Below the pieces are notes generated by a model that was not told the origin of the DNA, ran no database searches, and was given only the letters and a program-made list of their open reading frames with translations. Shown piece after piece: positions 17,414 through 25,886 of a stretch of DNA of 32,579 nucleotides. Within the stretch, counting starts at the first letter, position 1; each line of letters starts with the position of its first letter. The DNA comes from Candidatus Peregrinibacteria bacterium (lineage in GTDB: Bacteria > Patescibacteriota > Gracilibacteria > UBA1369 > LOWO2-01-FULL-3): NCBI GenBank assembly GCA_014729275.1, contig WJKE01000037.1:1-32579 (forward strand), written 5' to 3'. The position numbers and the translations under genes are program-made.

Positions 17414-19228
17414 ATGAAAAATATTATATCAATCATCTCAGGTGTACTAATTGGAACAGGGCTAAGCCTTGTCGTGATATTGAATCCGGCGAGCTATACT
17501 GCCTTTGGGGAGATAACTTACGAAGATTTTGAATACTATTTTGTAAGTGGTAATGATTTGAGTTGGTATGATGTTTTTGGGCCGAATGAAGAGGGGCAGG
17601 AGCTGTATAATCTTATGTATGATAAGTATCAGATAGAAGCTCCCAATGAAGCTTTAAGGGTGTTGGCGCAAAAGTATGGACTAACTGTAGATGAAGCGGA
17701 TAAGGTTTTAAATGGCAGTATTGTACCAATATTTAATACTGAAAACGGGGGTACGGGCCTCTACACAAAAACCAGAGCTTATGAAATTCAGAAACAGCTA
17801 CAACAGGATTATGAAGATTTTTCAGAGCAGCTGCAGCTTGAGCAGGAAATGGACGCGTTGATTACTCCAAGCGAAATTTTTGCTAATGGGGATTTAAGTG
17901 ATTCAGGGTTTGATTTGCTGCACGATCTTGATCAGATTGAGGAGATTTTGTTTTTCGAGAAATCTCCTGTGAGTGTGGGCGATCCTTTTTCTGATGAATT
18001 GGATACGCCTTACAAACCAACTGATGATGATTACCAGCATGAGGATTTTGTGGCGAGTTTAACCGATTCCGGAGTGCTGCGTTCGCCTACGGCTACCGGT
18101 TCTACGGTTGATGAAGAAGTTGGGGCAGGGGCAGGAAACGGGGATAGCTCTGGAGAAGTTTCCGGTCAGGAAGAATCCGAAGATGCGTGCCCAATTGATT
18201 CCCCTCTTAAAGATGCTCTGAGTGACTTTGATGAGTCGGCTGCAGGTTTGGAAGAATCTGATGCTGATGATGGGGATGATGGGGCAGGCTCGGCAGCATC
18301 TTTGCAGGATGGGGCAGGCAGTGTTGATTCAACTCCGGATTCTACAGGTGATCAGGATTATACTTTGGTATCAAATCAAAATATTAATGCTGCCCCAAGG
18401 GGCGTGTGGGGTAAGGCTTGGTGTCCTGCATTAAATAATGAGCCGGATCGATCCTATGGAGATAATTATGCTACAACTGTGGGAGTGGAAGGTTTTAATA
18501 GCCTGAGCCCGGATAATGTTGTAAAAACGGTCTTGGATGGAGCGCTTGGTGCCGGTACGGGAGTTGTTTTTGACCTGCCGGGTGTAGAGATTCAGGCTGC
18601 AGTGTGTCTTGATATAGAGACTGTGTGGGAAACTGTTTCAAGCTATCTCCCCGGTCAAAGTTGTATACAGTGTGAGATTGAAAAAATTAATGAGATTATG
18701 GATAAAACGCTTTCTCATTCTTTAACCCCTAATAAAGTTACTGGGAATTTGATGGAAACTGCAAAATGTAAAAAATCATATCAACTTTTAAATTCACTTG
18801 ATATGCAGATAATTACTATTGCGGCTCCAATTGCTACTCCTTCTAACGATGATCTAATCTTTGGTTCCAATATTTGGAAAGAATGGAATGACTTTGTTGA
18901 AAAATATCGTCCATTCTTGAGTGATGCGGGCAAAGTGCCTGATCAATATACTGAAGAATTTGAACTGGCTAGCGCACCTATTGGATATGGCACATCCCAA
19001 GCTATAGTTGATATCAGGAATATCAAAGCTGAAAATACTGCGCAGGCTTTAGGTGAAGTTACTGTGAAGGATAATTCTTTGGCTGGTACAACTGTTCAAA
19101 TGTATTCACAAGCACTTTATGGTGAAATGAAACAAACTACTGCATTTTTTGAAAATTTTAGAAAAATATTTGAAGACATTAACTCCAATGCCTGTCAGGC
19201 AATAAAATCAAAATCTGATGAAACATAA
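17414..19228 (+). CDS. Secreted acidic protein with C-terminal Cys-containing helical region, unknown function (P3)
   Basis: Track start is GTG 17402; MKNIISIISGVLIGTGLSLVVILNPASYTAFG starts at 17414. G/D/S-rich low-complexity middle; CIQCEIEKINEIMDKTL and CKKSYQLLNS near the C-terminus. Confidence 0.85.
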   Translation: MKNIISIISGVLIGTGLSLVVILNPASYTAFGEITYEDFEYYFVSGNDLSWYDVFGPNEEGQELYNLMYDKYQIEAPNEALRVLAQKYGLTVDEADKVLNGSIVPIFNTENGGTGLYTKTRAYEIQKQLQQDYEDFSEQLQLEQEMDALITPSEIFANGDLSDSGFDLLHDLDQIEEILFFEKSPVSVGDPFSDELDTPYKPTDDDYQHEDFVASLTDSGVLRSPTATGSTVDEEVGAGAGNGDSSGEVSGQEESEDACPIDSPLKDALSDFDESAAGLEESDADDGDDGAGSAASLQDGAGSVDSTPDSTGDQDYTLVSNQNINAAPRGVWGKAWCPALNNEPDRSYGDNYATTVGVEGFNSLSPDNVVKTVLDGALGAGTGVVFDLPGVEIQAAVCLDIETVWETVSSYLPGQSCIQCEIEKINEIMDKTLSHSLTPNKVTGNLMETAKCKKSYQLLNSLDMQIITIAAPIATPSNDDLIFGSNIWKEWNDFVEKYRPFLSDAGKVPDQYTEEFELASAPIGYGTSQAIVDIRNIKAENTAQALGEVTVKDNSLAGTTVQMYSQALYGEMKQTTAFFENFRKIFEDINSNACQAIKSKSDET

Positions 19229-20375
19229 AATTTACATATTATTGATTATTTTTGTTATGCTGCTTAGCTCCTCTTTTGCGGCATTTGCTCAGGAGGAAGA
19301 AGATGAAGCTGTAAGCCCTTATGATGTTGATGCTTATATAGGTGGAGCGGTGAGCCCTTACAAATGCATTGTGAAAGGAAATTTAGACTTTATTTTATTC
19401 CTTGAAACTTTAATTTGGAGTGATGGTTTTTATGAAGGTGTTATTGAGCCATTTGTGGATGTTATTAACCGAAATCAGTGCCACGCTTTGGATGTGCTGA
19501 ATTTAATAAAACAAAGGGATAAGATTCGATCGTATATTAGGAAAGCCTTTTTGACTTGCAAAAATGAGAATATTCCCAATTTGAAACGGGGGTATAATGA
19601 ATTAAATGCTGAAATATATTATGTGAGGCATGTAGTTGATGGGGCTGTTATTGGAGGACTGCCTTTTACCAGCTTGTCGATTTATAATTCTGCCCACTTC
19701 TACCCTACTGAAAAGCTTTATTCAGAAATGTATGAACGGTTTGTGACTGATTCAAATGAATTTAGTGAGCAAGATTTTAATGTTCTGTTTAATAAGCTGG
19801 AAGCAAAGTACAGTGATAGGAAAAACTCCTATATTTTATGTGAAAAAGCCACGTGGGAGGAGGTTTCTGAAAAGTGGGATGAATTTATTGAAACAGCAGG
19901 AGGTATTACTCCGGCATGGGAGAATCTTGAGAATGGTGTTGCAGGAAGGGCTGAGAAACTTTGGGAAGCAGCTACTGATTTTACTTATGTGGACTATTTA
20001 AGTGCAATTGTTCAGGTAAACCTTAATGGGCAGCCGTTTTTAACTGAGTTTTCCGACATTTTGGATAATCTGGAGCAGTCGACAGAATTATCCGGTGAAA
20101 GTTATGAAAGTAGTGAAACCTACATAACAGCTACACATGAGCAGGTTGTATCGGTTCTTGAAGAAGATTCCTATGAATATAGACTCAATAACCTTGAAAG
20201 AGAGATGTCAGCAAGGTTTGAGGTTCAGTATAAAAACACAAGCGATTCAGCTATTTCCACTTTTTTAGAAGAGCTTGATACCTTGAATACAATAATTATT
20301 GGTACTTTTACCCCAATGGATACTGTATTTAATTGTGTTAGTTTTATGAATGATAAACAGTGTCCGGGGCAATAA
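19218..20375 (+). CDS. Secreted Cys-containing helical protein of unknown function (P4)
   Basis: 385 aa. Signal peptide MKHKIYILLIIFVMLLSSSFAAFAQEEEDEA; overlaps the end of P3 by 11 bp, suggesting coupled translation. Confidence 0.85.
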   Translation: MKHKIYILLIIFVMLLSSSFAAFAQEEEDEAVSPYDVDAYIGGAVSPYKCIVKGNLDFILFLETLIWSDGFYEGVIEPFVDVINRNQCHALDVLNLIKQRDKIRSYIRKAFLTCKNENIPNLKRGYNELNAEIYYVRHVVDGAVIGGLPFTSLSIYNSAHFYPTEKLYSEMYERFVTDSNEFSEQDFNVLFNKLEAKYSDRKNSYILCEKATWEEVSEKWDEFIETAGGITPAWENLENGVAGRAEKLWEAATDFTYVDYLSAIVQVNLNGQPFLTEFSDILDNLEQSTELSGESYESSETYITATHEQVVSVLEEDSYEYRLNNLEREMSARFEVQYKNTSDSAISTFLEELDTLNTIIIGTFTPMDTVFNCVSFMNDKQCPGQ

Positions 20376-20409
20376 AAAAGAACCCCTTTTTATTTAGGAG
20401 CTCTTTTTG
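20374..20409 (+). terminator. Rho-independent-type terminator at the end of the giant-protein operon
   Basis: AAAAAGAACCCC / TTTTTATTTA / GGAGCTCTTTTT: about 10 of 12 positions pair, and the 3' arm ends in a T-run. Confidence 0.6.
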
Positions 20410-20433
20410 TGGGCTTATTCCAGGACCTTATTA

Positions 20434-20452
20434 TGTTCGTGGGCAACGAACA
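20434..20452. repeat. Short inverted repeat (hairpin) between the operon end and the small zinc-ribbon ORF
   Basis: TGTTCGT GGGCA ACGAACA: perfect 7-bp stem, 5-nt loop. Confidence 0.6.
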
Positions 20453-20483
20453 ATAGGGCATATGAAGATTTTTATATAAATTT

Positions 20484-20654
20484 TTATCTATGAACAAATG
20501 AGAATACCATTTCCCTAACTCTCTCTTTAAAACATGCCTTTTCTGCAATCCCATTCATTTCCAGAGTGAACTGATTTATTTCTGCGATGCAGTATGGACA
20601 TTTGTGTAATTTGTCAGATACTGATTTTCCGCAGGAAAGGCAATGTATGATCAT
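20484..20654 (-). CDS. Small zinc-ribbon-like protein (56 aa), absent from the supplied ORF track
   Basis: Reverse-strand translation: MIIHCLSCGKSVSDKLHKCPYCIAEINQFTLEMNGIAEKACFKERVREMVFSFVHR followed by TAA; CxxC...CxxC arrangement. Confidence 0.6.
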   Translation of the reverse strand: MIIHCLSCGKSVSDKLHKCPYCIAEINQFTLEMNGIAEKACFKERVREMVFSFVHR

Positions 20655-20669
20655 GGGATGAGGGAAATA

Positions 20670-20951
20670 TTAAATAATGTAGTACCGGCCTGCTTCATTT
20701 TTCTCTTTTTCCTCTGATGAATTGTTTGTTATCTCTTTCTCTTCTTGTTTTGTTTTTTCTTTAGTATTTTTTTTAGGTTGGGTCATTCTTTCTTCAAGGA
20801 AGGTATTTATATCTTTTTCCATAATTCTATAAACTCTTCCCAGTTTTATTCCTTTAAGTCTCCCCTGTTTGATGAACTTTAGAACCGTGAAGGGGTGAAT
20901 CTGTAGAATGCGAGCAACTTGGTCTGTGGTATAAAATTTTTCGTCCAGCAC
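20670..20951 (-). CDS. MerR/excisionase-type helix-turn-helix DNA-binding protein with charged tail
   Basis: EKFYTTDQVARILQIHPFTVLKFIKQGRLKGIKLGRVYRIMEKDINTFLEER matches the HTH_17/BldC-Xis pattern; K/E/N-rich tail. Confidence 0.85.
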   Translation of the reverse strand: MLDEKFYTTDQVARILQIHPFTVLKFIKQGRLKGIKLGRVYRIMEKDINTFLEERMTQPKKNTKEKTKQEEKEITNNSSEEKEKNEAGRYYII

Positions 20952-20988
20952 AGTAGAGTCTATTTTAATAAATAATATTAAAGTTTAT

Positions 20989-21028
20989 TAAACTTTATCC
21001 TAATTTACCCTATTTAGATTAATTTTAC
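20989..21028. repeat. Minor cluster of about 10-bp-spaced T/A-rich direct repeats close to the HTH start codon
   Basis: TAAACTTTAT / CCTAATTTAC / CCTATTTAGA / TTAATTTTAC, with TTTA cores about 10 bp apart. Confidence 0.5.
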
Positions 21029-21260
21029 CACTGTTTTTCGCCTTTCTTAGCCCAAACCTAATTTTTAAACAGCAAACCGTGAGTCAAACTTATCATACTC
21101 AAACTTAGCTTACAATACTTTTTTAAAGATAACTATATTTAAACTTGCTTTAACTTAATTTATTAAACTTAATTAAATTTTACACAACATAGCATTCACA
21201 AAACCAATAATTGTTTTAATAAAACTGCAAGCATCCCGGCTCTTTTTTGACAGAATTAGC

Positions 21261-21370
21261 TAAATCCTACCATTTCTTACTAAATTCTACTAAACTTTAT
21301 TAAACTTTATTAAATTTTACCTAATCTTTCTAAATCTCACCTAACCTCACTAAATACCACTAAAGAATCT
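21261..21370. repeat. Degenerate direct-repeat array in strict 10-bp register (consensus about TAAAYYYYAY, 10-11 units)
   Basis: Consecutive units: TAAATCCTAC CATTTCTTAC TAAATTCTAC TAAACTTTAT TAAACTTTAT TAAATTTTAC CTAATCTTTC TAAATCTCAC CTAACCTCAC TAAATACCAC TAAAGAATCT; further in-register units at 21391 (TAGGTTTTAT) and 21401 (CTAATCACTA). Confidence 0.85.
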
Positions 21371-21431
21371 TATATCACAAATAAGCTTAGTAGGTTTTAT
21401 CTAATCACTATTTACTAAATACTAAAAAGTT

Positions 21432-24320
21432 TTATAAAATCTTTTTTAACCATTTACCGGTATAGGAAAATTTTTCTCTCATGATGTGTTCAGGTGTTCC
21501 TGAAGTTATGATTTGCCCACCTTTATCACCACCTTCCGGCCCAAGATCAATTATATGGTCTACAGCTTTTATAACATCCAGGTTGTGTTCAATTATTAAT
21601 ACTGTGTTCCCTTTGTCTACTAATTTTTGAAGTACTTCGAGAAGTTTTTTTACGTCATCAAAATGAAGTCCGGTTGTGGGCTCATCTAAAACATAAAGTG
21701 TTTTACCGGTTGATCTTTTTGAAAGCTCTGTTGCAAGCTTTACCCTTTGTGCTTCACCTCCGGATAAAGTCGTTGCGGATTGCCCCAGATGTATATAGCC
21801 CAGTCCTACATCATTTAGGGTTTTTAGCTTCTTTTTGATGCTGGGAATAGCTTTAAAGAATTCCAGAGAATCCTCAACTGTTGTTTCCAGTATTTCATAT
21901 ATATTTTTACCTCGATATCTTATTTCTAAGGCTTCATTGTTATACCTTTTTCCTTTACAAACTTCGCACGGTACGTAAATGTCCGGCAAGAAGTGCATTT
22001 CTATCTTTTTAATCCCGTCTCCTCTACATGTTTCGCATCTTCCACCTTTAACATTAAAACTAAATCTGCCGGGTTTGTAGCCACGGAGTTTAGCATCAGG
22101 AGTTTGAGAGAATAAATCTCTGATATCCGTAAATACTCCTGTGTATGTTGCAGGATTTGAACGAGGTGTTCGCCCGATTGGTGATTGATCAATATTTATA
22201 ATTTTATCCAGGTGATCAATTCCCTTAATTTCGTCGTGCTGACCGGGTACAGCCTTTGATTTATATAAAGCCTGAGAGATCTTTCTTACAAGAATATTAT
22301 TTATTAGTGTTGACTTTCCTGATCCGGATACTCCTGTTACTGCAATAAATGTCCCCAGCGGAAGATCAACTGATAAATTTTTAAGATTGTGCTCCTTTGC
22401 TCCTATAATAGAAATTTTTTTTCCATTCCCCTTTCTTCGTTTCTCAGGAACGGAAATCTTTTTCTTGCCTGATAGATATTGTCCGGTAATTGATTTTTTA
22501 TCCTTCATAACTTCGTGCGGAGTTCCCAGGGAAATCACCTTTCCTCCGTGCTTCCCTGCTCCCGGACCTATATCCAGTATGTAGTCTGATGCAAGCATAG
22601 TATCAATATCGTGCTCCACCACAATAACCGTGTTTCCAATATCCCGCAGATGTAGAAGGGTTTTAATAAGTTTATCATTATCGTTTTGATGAAGTCCGAT
22701 ACTAGGCTCATCCAAAACATAAATCACTCCGGATAAACTGGAACCAATTTGAGTAGCAAGCCTGATCCTTTGAGCTTCTCCGCCGGATAATGTGTTCGCG
22801 GTTCTGTCAAGAGTTAAATAAGAAAGCCCCACATTCTCCAAAAACTGTAAGCGATTCCTTATTTCGTGGAGGATTTGCTTTGCAATAAGCTCAGCTGATT
22901 CACTTAGCTTAAGATTTTGAAATAAATCTATAGCCTTTACCACCGACAATCCGGTTACATCAATAATAGAAAGATTATTAATTTTTACTGCCAAAATTTC
23001 GGGTCGCAGCCTTTTTCCCTCACATACCGGGCACCTGAGGATTCGCATAAAGTTTTCTATTTTTTTTCTCACATAATCCGAATCTGTTTCCAGGTAGCGC
23101 CTTTCAAGATTAGGGATCACTCCTTCAAAATCTGTTTCGTATTCACCTGTAAAGCCTCCATTATAATTATTGTTCTTTTCAATATGAACCTTGTATTTAT
23201 TATTTGGATCTCCGTATAGAACTATATTTACCGCTTCTTCGGGTAAGTCTTTAATAGGAGTATCCATGCTAAAACCATGAGTTTTGGCCACACTTTTTAA
23301 TACTCTGTTATACCAGGATAAATGAGAAGTTGTCGTGGACCACGGCATGATCGCGCCTTCAGCTAAGGTAAGTCGATCATTTGGAATGATTAATTTCGGA
23401 TCGATTTCCAGCTTTGTACCAAGTCCGTGACAATTTGGACATGCACCATGAGGACTGTTAAATGAAAAATTTCGGGGTGAAATTTCAGGAATATTGATAT
23501 TACAATCACTGCAGGCAAAATGTTCTGAATATAATTCAACTTCATCAGTGTCGTTATCCGCAATCATCATTTGTCCCTCACCAAACTTGAGTGCTGTTTC
23601 AATGGAATCCGCCAAACGGCTTCGGTTAGGATTTGGCAAATCTATTTCCTGCCCTGATGAAAGTTTTTGAACCTTTTTTTCAAAATTTTTTACTACAAGA
23701 CGGTCAACCACTATTTCGATTGAATGATTTTTATTCTCATTAAGCTCGGGGATATCTGTTACAGGATAAACTTCTCCATCAACACGCACCCGGACAAATC
23801 CCTCTTTCTGAATTTTCTCCAGAGATTTTTGATGTTGCCCTTTGCGATCCTTTATTATTGGAGATAGTACCAAAATTCGCTTTCCCTCCTCCATTTTGCT
23901 TACCTGGTCAATTATTTGTTGGGCTGATTGTCTTTGAATGGCTTTTCCACATTTTGGACAATGAGGAGTGCCCACTTTTGCGAACAAAAGCCTTAGGTAA
24001 TCGTAAATTTCTGTTACTGTACCCACTGTTGATCTGGGATTTCGGGGCGCAGTCTTTTGATCTATGGAAATTGCAGGCGAAAGCCCCTCTATAGATTCGA
24101 CATCGGGTTTATCCATTAATTGCAGAAAATTCCTGGCATAGGTAGATAAACTTTCAACGTAACGCCGCTGCCCTTCTGCATAAATTGTGTCAAAAGCCAA
24201 AGATGATTTACCTGAACCGGAAAGTCCCGTAATAACTGTGAACTTGTTTTTTGGTATGTCTACATCAATGTTTTGCAAATTGTGGATTTTCGCACCTTTT
24301 ACCCGAATGTTTTCAAGCAT
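21432..24320 (-). CDS. uvrA: UvrABC system protein A (excinuclease ABC subunit A)
   Basis: 962 aa. [59 protein letters not shown]; two ABC ATPase modules with [14 protein letters not shown] and [15 protein letters not shown]; zinc-finger CxxC motifs. Confidence 0.99.
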   Translation of the reverse strand: MLENIRVKGAKIHNLQNIDVDIPKNKFTVITGLSGSGKSSLAFDTIYAEGQRRYVESLSTYARNFLQLMDKPDVESIEGLSPAISIDQKTAPRNPRSTVGTVTEIYDYLRLLFAKVGTPHCPKCGKAIQRQSAQQIIDQVSKMEEGKRILVLSPIIKDRKGQHQKSLEKIQKEGFVRVRVDGEVYPVTDIPELNENKNHSIEIVVDRLVVKNFEKKVQKLSSGQEIDLPNPNRSRLADSIETALKFGEGQMMIADNDTDEVELYSEHFACSDCNINIPEISPRNFSFNSPHGACPNCHGLGTKLEIDPKLIIPNDRLTLAEGAIMPWSTTTSHLSWYNRVLKSVAKTHGFSMDTPIKDLPEEAVNIVLYGDPNNKYKVHIEKNNNYNGGFTGEYETDFEGVIPNLERRYLETDSDYVRKKIENFMRILRCPVCEGKRLRPEILAVKINNLSIIDVTGLSVVKAIDLFQNLKLSESAELIAKQILHEIRNRLQFLENVGLSYLTLDRTANTLSGGEAQRIRLATQIGSSLSGVIYVLDEPSIGLHQNDNDKLIKTLLHLRDIGNTVIVVEHDIDTMLASDYILDIGPGAGKHGGKVISLGTPHEVMKDKKSITGQYLSGKKKISVPEKRRKGNGKKISIIGAKEHNLKNLSVDLPLGTFIAVTGVSGSGKSTLINNILVRKISQALYKSKAVPGQHDEIKGIDHLDKIINIDQSPIGRTPRSNPATYTGVFTDIRDLFSQTPDAKLRGYKPGRFSFNVKGGRCETCRGDGIKKIEMHFLPDIYVPCEVCKGKRYNNEALEIRYRGKNIYEILETTVEDSLEFFKAIPSIKKKLKTLNDVGLGYIHLGQSATTLSGGEAQRVKLATELSKRSTGKTLYVLDEPTTGLHFDDVKKLLEVLQKLVDKGNTVLIIEHNLDVIKAVDHIIDLGPEGGDKGGQIITSGTPEHIMREKFSYTGKWLKKIL

Positions 24321-24415
24321 ATATAAATTGACGCTAATATTAACTTACGATCAGTAAAGTAAAAATTAACATTGTTTTAATAAAAAAACAAGTCTTTGTA
24401 TGCGTCCATAATATT

Positions 24416-24447
24416 TTGGACTGTAATTATAACTTTTTACAGTCCAA
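24416..24447. repeat. Perfect 11-bp inverted repeat upstream of uvrA
   Basis: TTGGACTGTAA - TTATAACTTT - TTACAGTCCAA; no T-run beyond either arm. Confidence 0.8.
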
Positions 24448-24481
24448 TACCTATCTTAACTTATTCAGTATTAATATTTTT

Positions 24482-25864
24482 TTAGCTGAGAGATTCCAGT
24501 ACCTCATTGGCACTTTCCACATATTTTTCCTGTGTTTTAGTTCTACTGGCTGCTCTGGCTAGCTTTTCTCTTAAATCATCTCCTTTACGGCTCTGATAAA
24601 TTAACTCCAAAGCTTCGTCGGTTTTAACCTTGTAAGATTTGTTTGTAGGGATATCAGTAAATTTGGTTTTTTCTCCCTGATATGCCGCCAGTTCAATATT
24701 TGAATCCTGTAGTTTGTCCACAATAAATTTGCTTTTTAACTTATCTTCTTTTATGGATTCAATACTTTTTAGGAAGTCTCCAAGATCGTCGGGTCCCACT
24801 TCTCCATTGGAAATGTCTGTGAAAAGTTTATCCATTTTTGCAGAAAGTGATGTGAAAGACTCTTCTTCGGGTTTTAATTCTTCGGGTTCAATTTTACTCA
24901 GTTTTTTAAGCATTTTTTCAGCGGAAGCTGCCTTTTTTGATAAAGCCTTAATGTTAATTTCGGGCTTTTCGCGTTTGGTATCAGTTAAGCTTTCTCCTCC
25001 TGCTTTTAGGACGTTTTTAGCTCCGGCCTGACCAAATGCAAATGCTGATTCCCAATCTGAAGCGCTTCTGTCTGCATTTCTTGGTGGAAGCTTGCTCTCT
25101 TCCTCTTTTTTAACCGCTTCTTTAATCTCTTTTGCCTTAGATGCCACGCCAATATCAACTCCTCCACTTTTACCGGTAAATTCTACTTCCTCGACTGCAG
25201 CTTCCTGAGGTTCTTCAGGTGCTTCCTCTTTAGCTTCTTTCCAGGGTTCTTCTGCCAGCATTTGGGCAGGTGCAACTTCTTCAATATTTGTGCTTTGAGG
25301 AATTTGTCCCGGATTTTCTTCTCCAAGAATAACATCAGCCTGGCTTATCATGTCTTCATCAATATTTTTGTCTTCTTTATCAAGTTTTTCAATATCTTTT
25401 GAAATGTTTGGCTCTACCCGCTTTGGTTTTTCCTTTTTCTTAACTACTGGCTTAGCTACGGTTTTCCTTTTTTTCATTAATTTCTCCGCCTCAGTTCCTG
25501 CACTGGCAAGCAGTGTAGACTGTGGTACCTTAATAGGTTTTTTACCAGCTTTTTTAAGGATGGGATTTATTGAAGTAATGACATCTTTAAGTTTTCCATC
25601 CAAGATTGCGGATGATTTTATTAATTTATCGATTTTTCCTACTTTCAAATCTTTTGAAATGTCCTTAAGGTCCCAAACCAATGCTGCAATTTTTATATTG
25701 ATATCTTTTGCCCCTTCTTCATCTCTAATATAGGCAGAAAGCCTTTTTAGCTCTTTGATTGCATGTTTTATATATTTTTGGTTAACATCAGCAATCTGTT
25801 CCTTCCTGGTTTTTACTTTTTCGATTTTTTTAGGTCTTTGTTCCGGGATATTTGGGTTAGTCAT
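24482..25864 (-). CDS. Highly charged (K/E-rich) protein of unknown function, no signal peptide seen
   Basis: 460 aa ORF. Lys-rich N-terminal half, Glu/Ala/Pro-rich linker, mixed-charge helical C-terminal half. Confidence 0.8.
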   Translation of the reverse strand: MTNPNIPEQRPKKIEKVKTRKEQIADVNQKYIKHAIKELKRLSAYIRDEEGAKDINIKIAALVWDLKDISKDLKVGKIDKLIKSSAILDGKLKDVITSINPILKKAGKKPIKVPQSTLLASAGTEAEKLMKKRKTVAKPVVKKKEKPKRVEPNISKDIEKLDKEDKNIDEDMISQADVILGEENPGQIPQSTNIEEVAPAQMLAEEPWKEAKEEAPEEPQEAAVEEVEFTGKSGGVDIGVASKAKEIKEAVKKEEESKLPPRNADRSASDWESAFAFGQAGAKNVLKAGGESLTDTKREKPEINIKALSKKAASAEKMLKKLSKIEPEELKPEEESFTSLSAKMDKLFTDISNGEVGPDDLGDFLKSIESIKEDKLKSKFIVDKLQDSNIELAAYQGEKTKFTDIPTNKSYKVKTDEALELIYQSRKGDDLREKLARAASRTKTQEKYVESANEVLESLS

Positions 25865-25886
25865 ATTAAATGTGGTTATTATGTAA

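Noticed and set aside
20434-20452. Hairpin TGTTCGT-GGGCA-ACGAACA considered as a minus-strand terminator for the zinc-ribbon/HTH transcript
   Set aside because: No T-run follows on the minus strand; kept only as a repeat feature.
21261-21410. Considered as a CRISPR array
   Set aside because: Unit length is 10 bp with no spacer structure and no cas genes nearby.
24714-25733. Plus-strand ORFs (105 and 127 aa) antisense to the 460-aa charged protein
   Set aside because: F/S/L-rich antisense of K/E-rich coding sequence; no independent motif.
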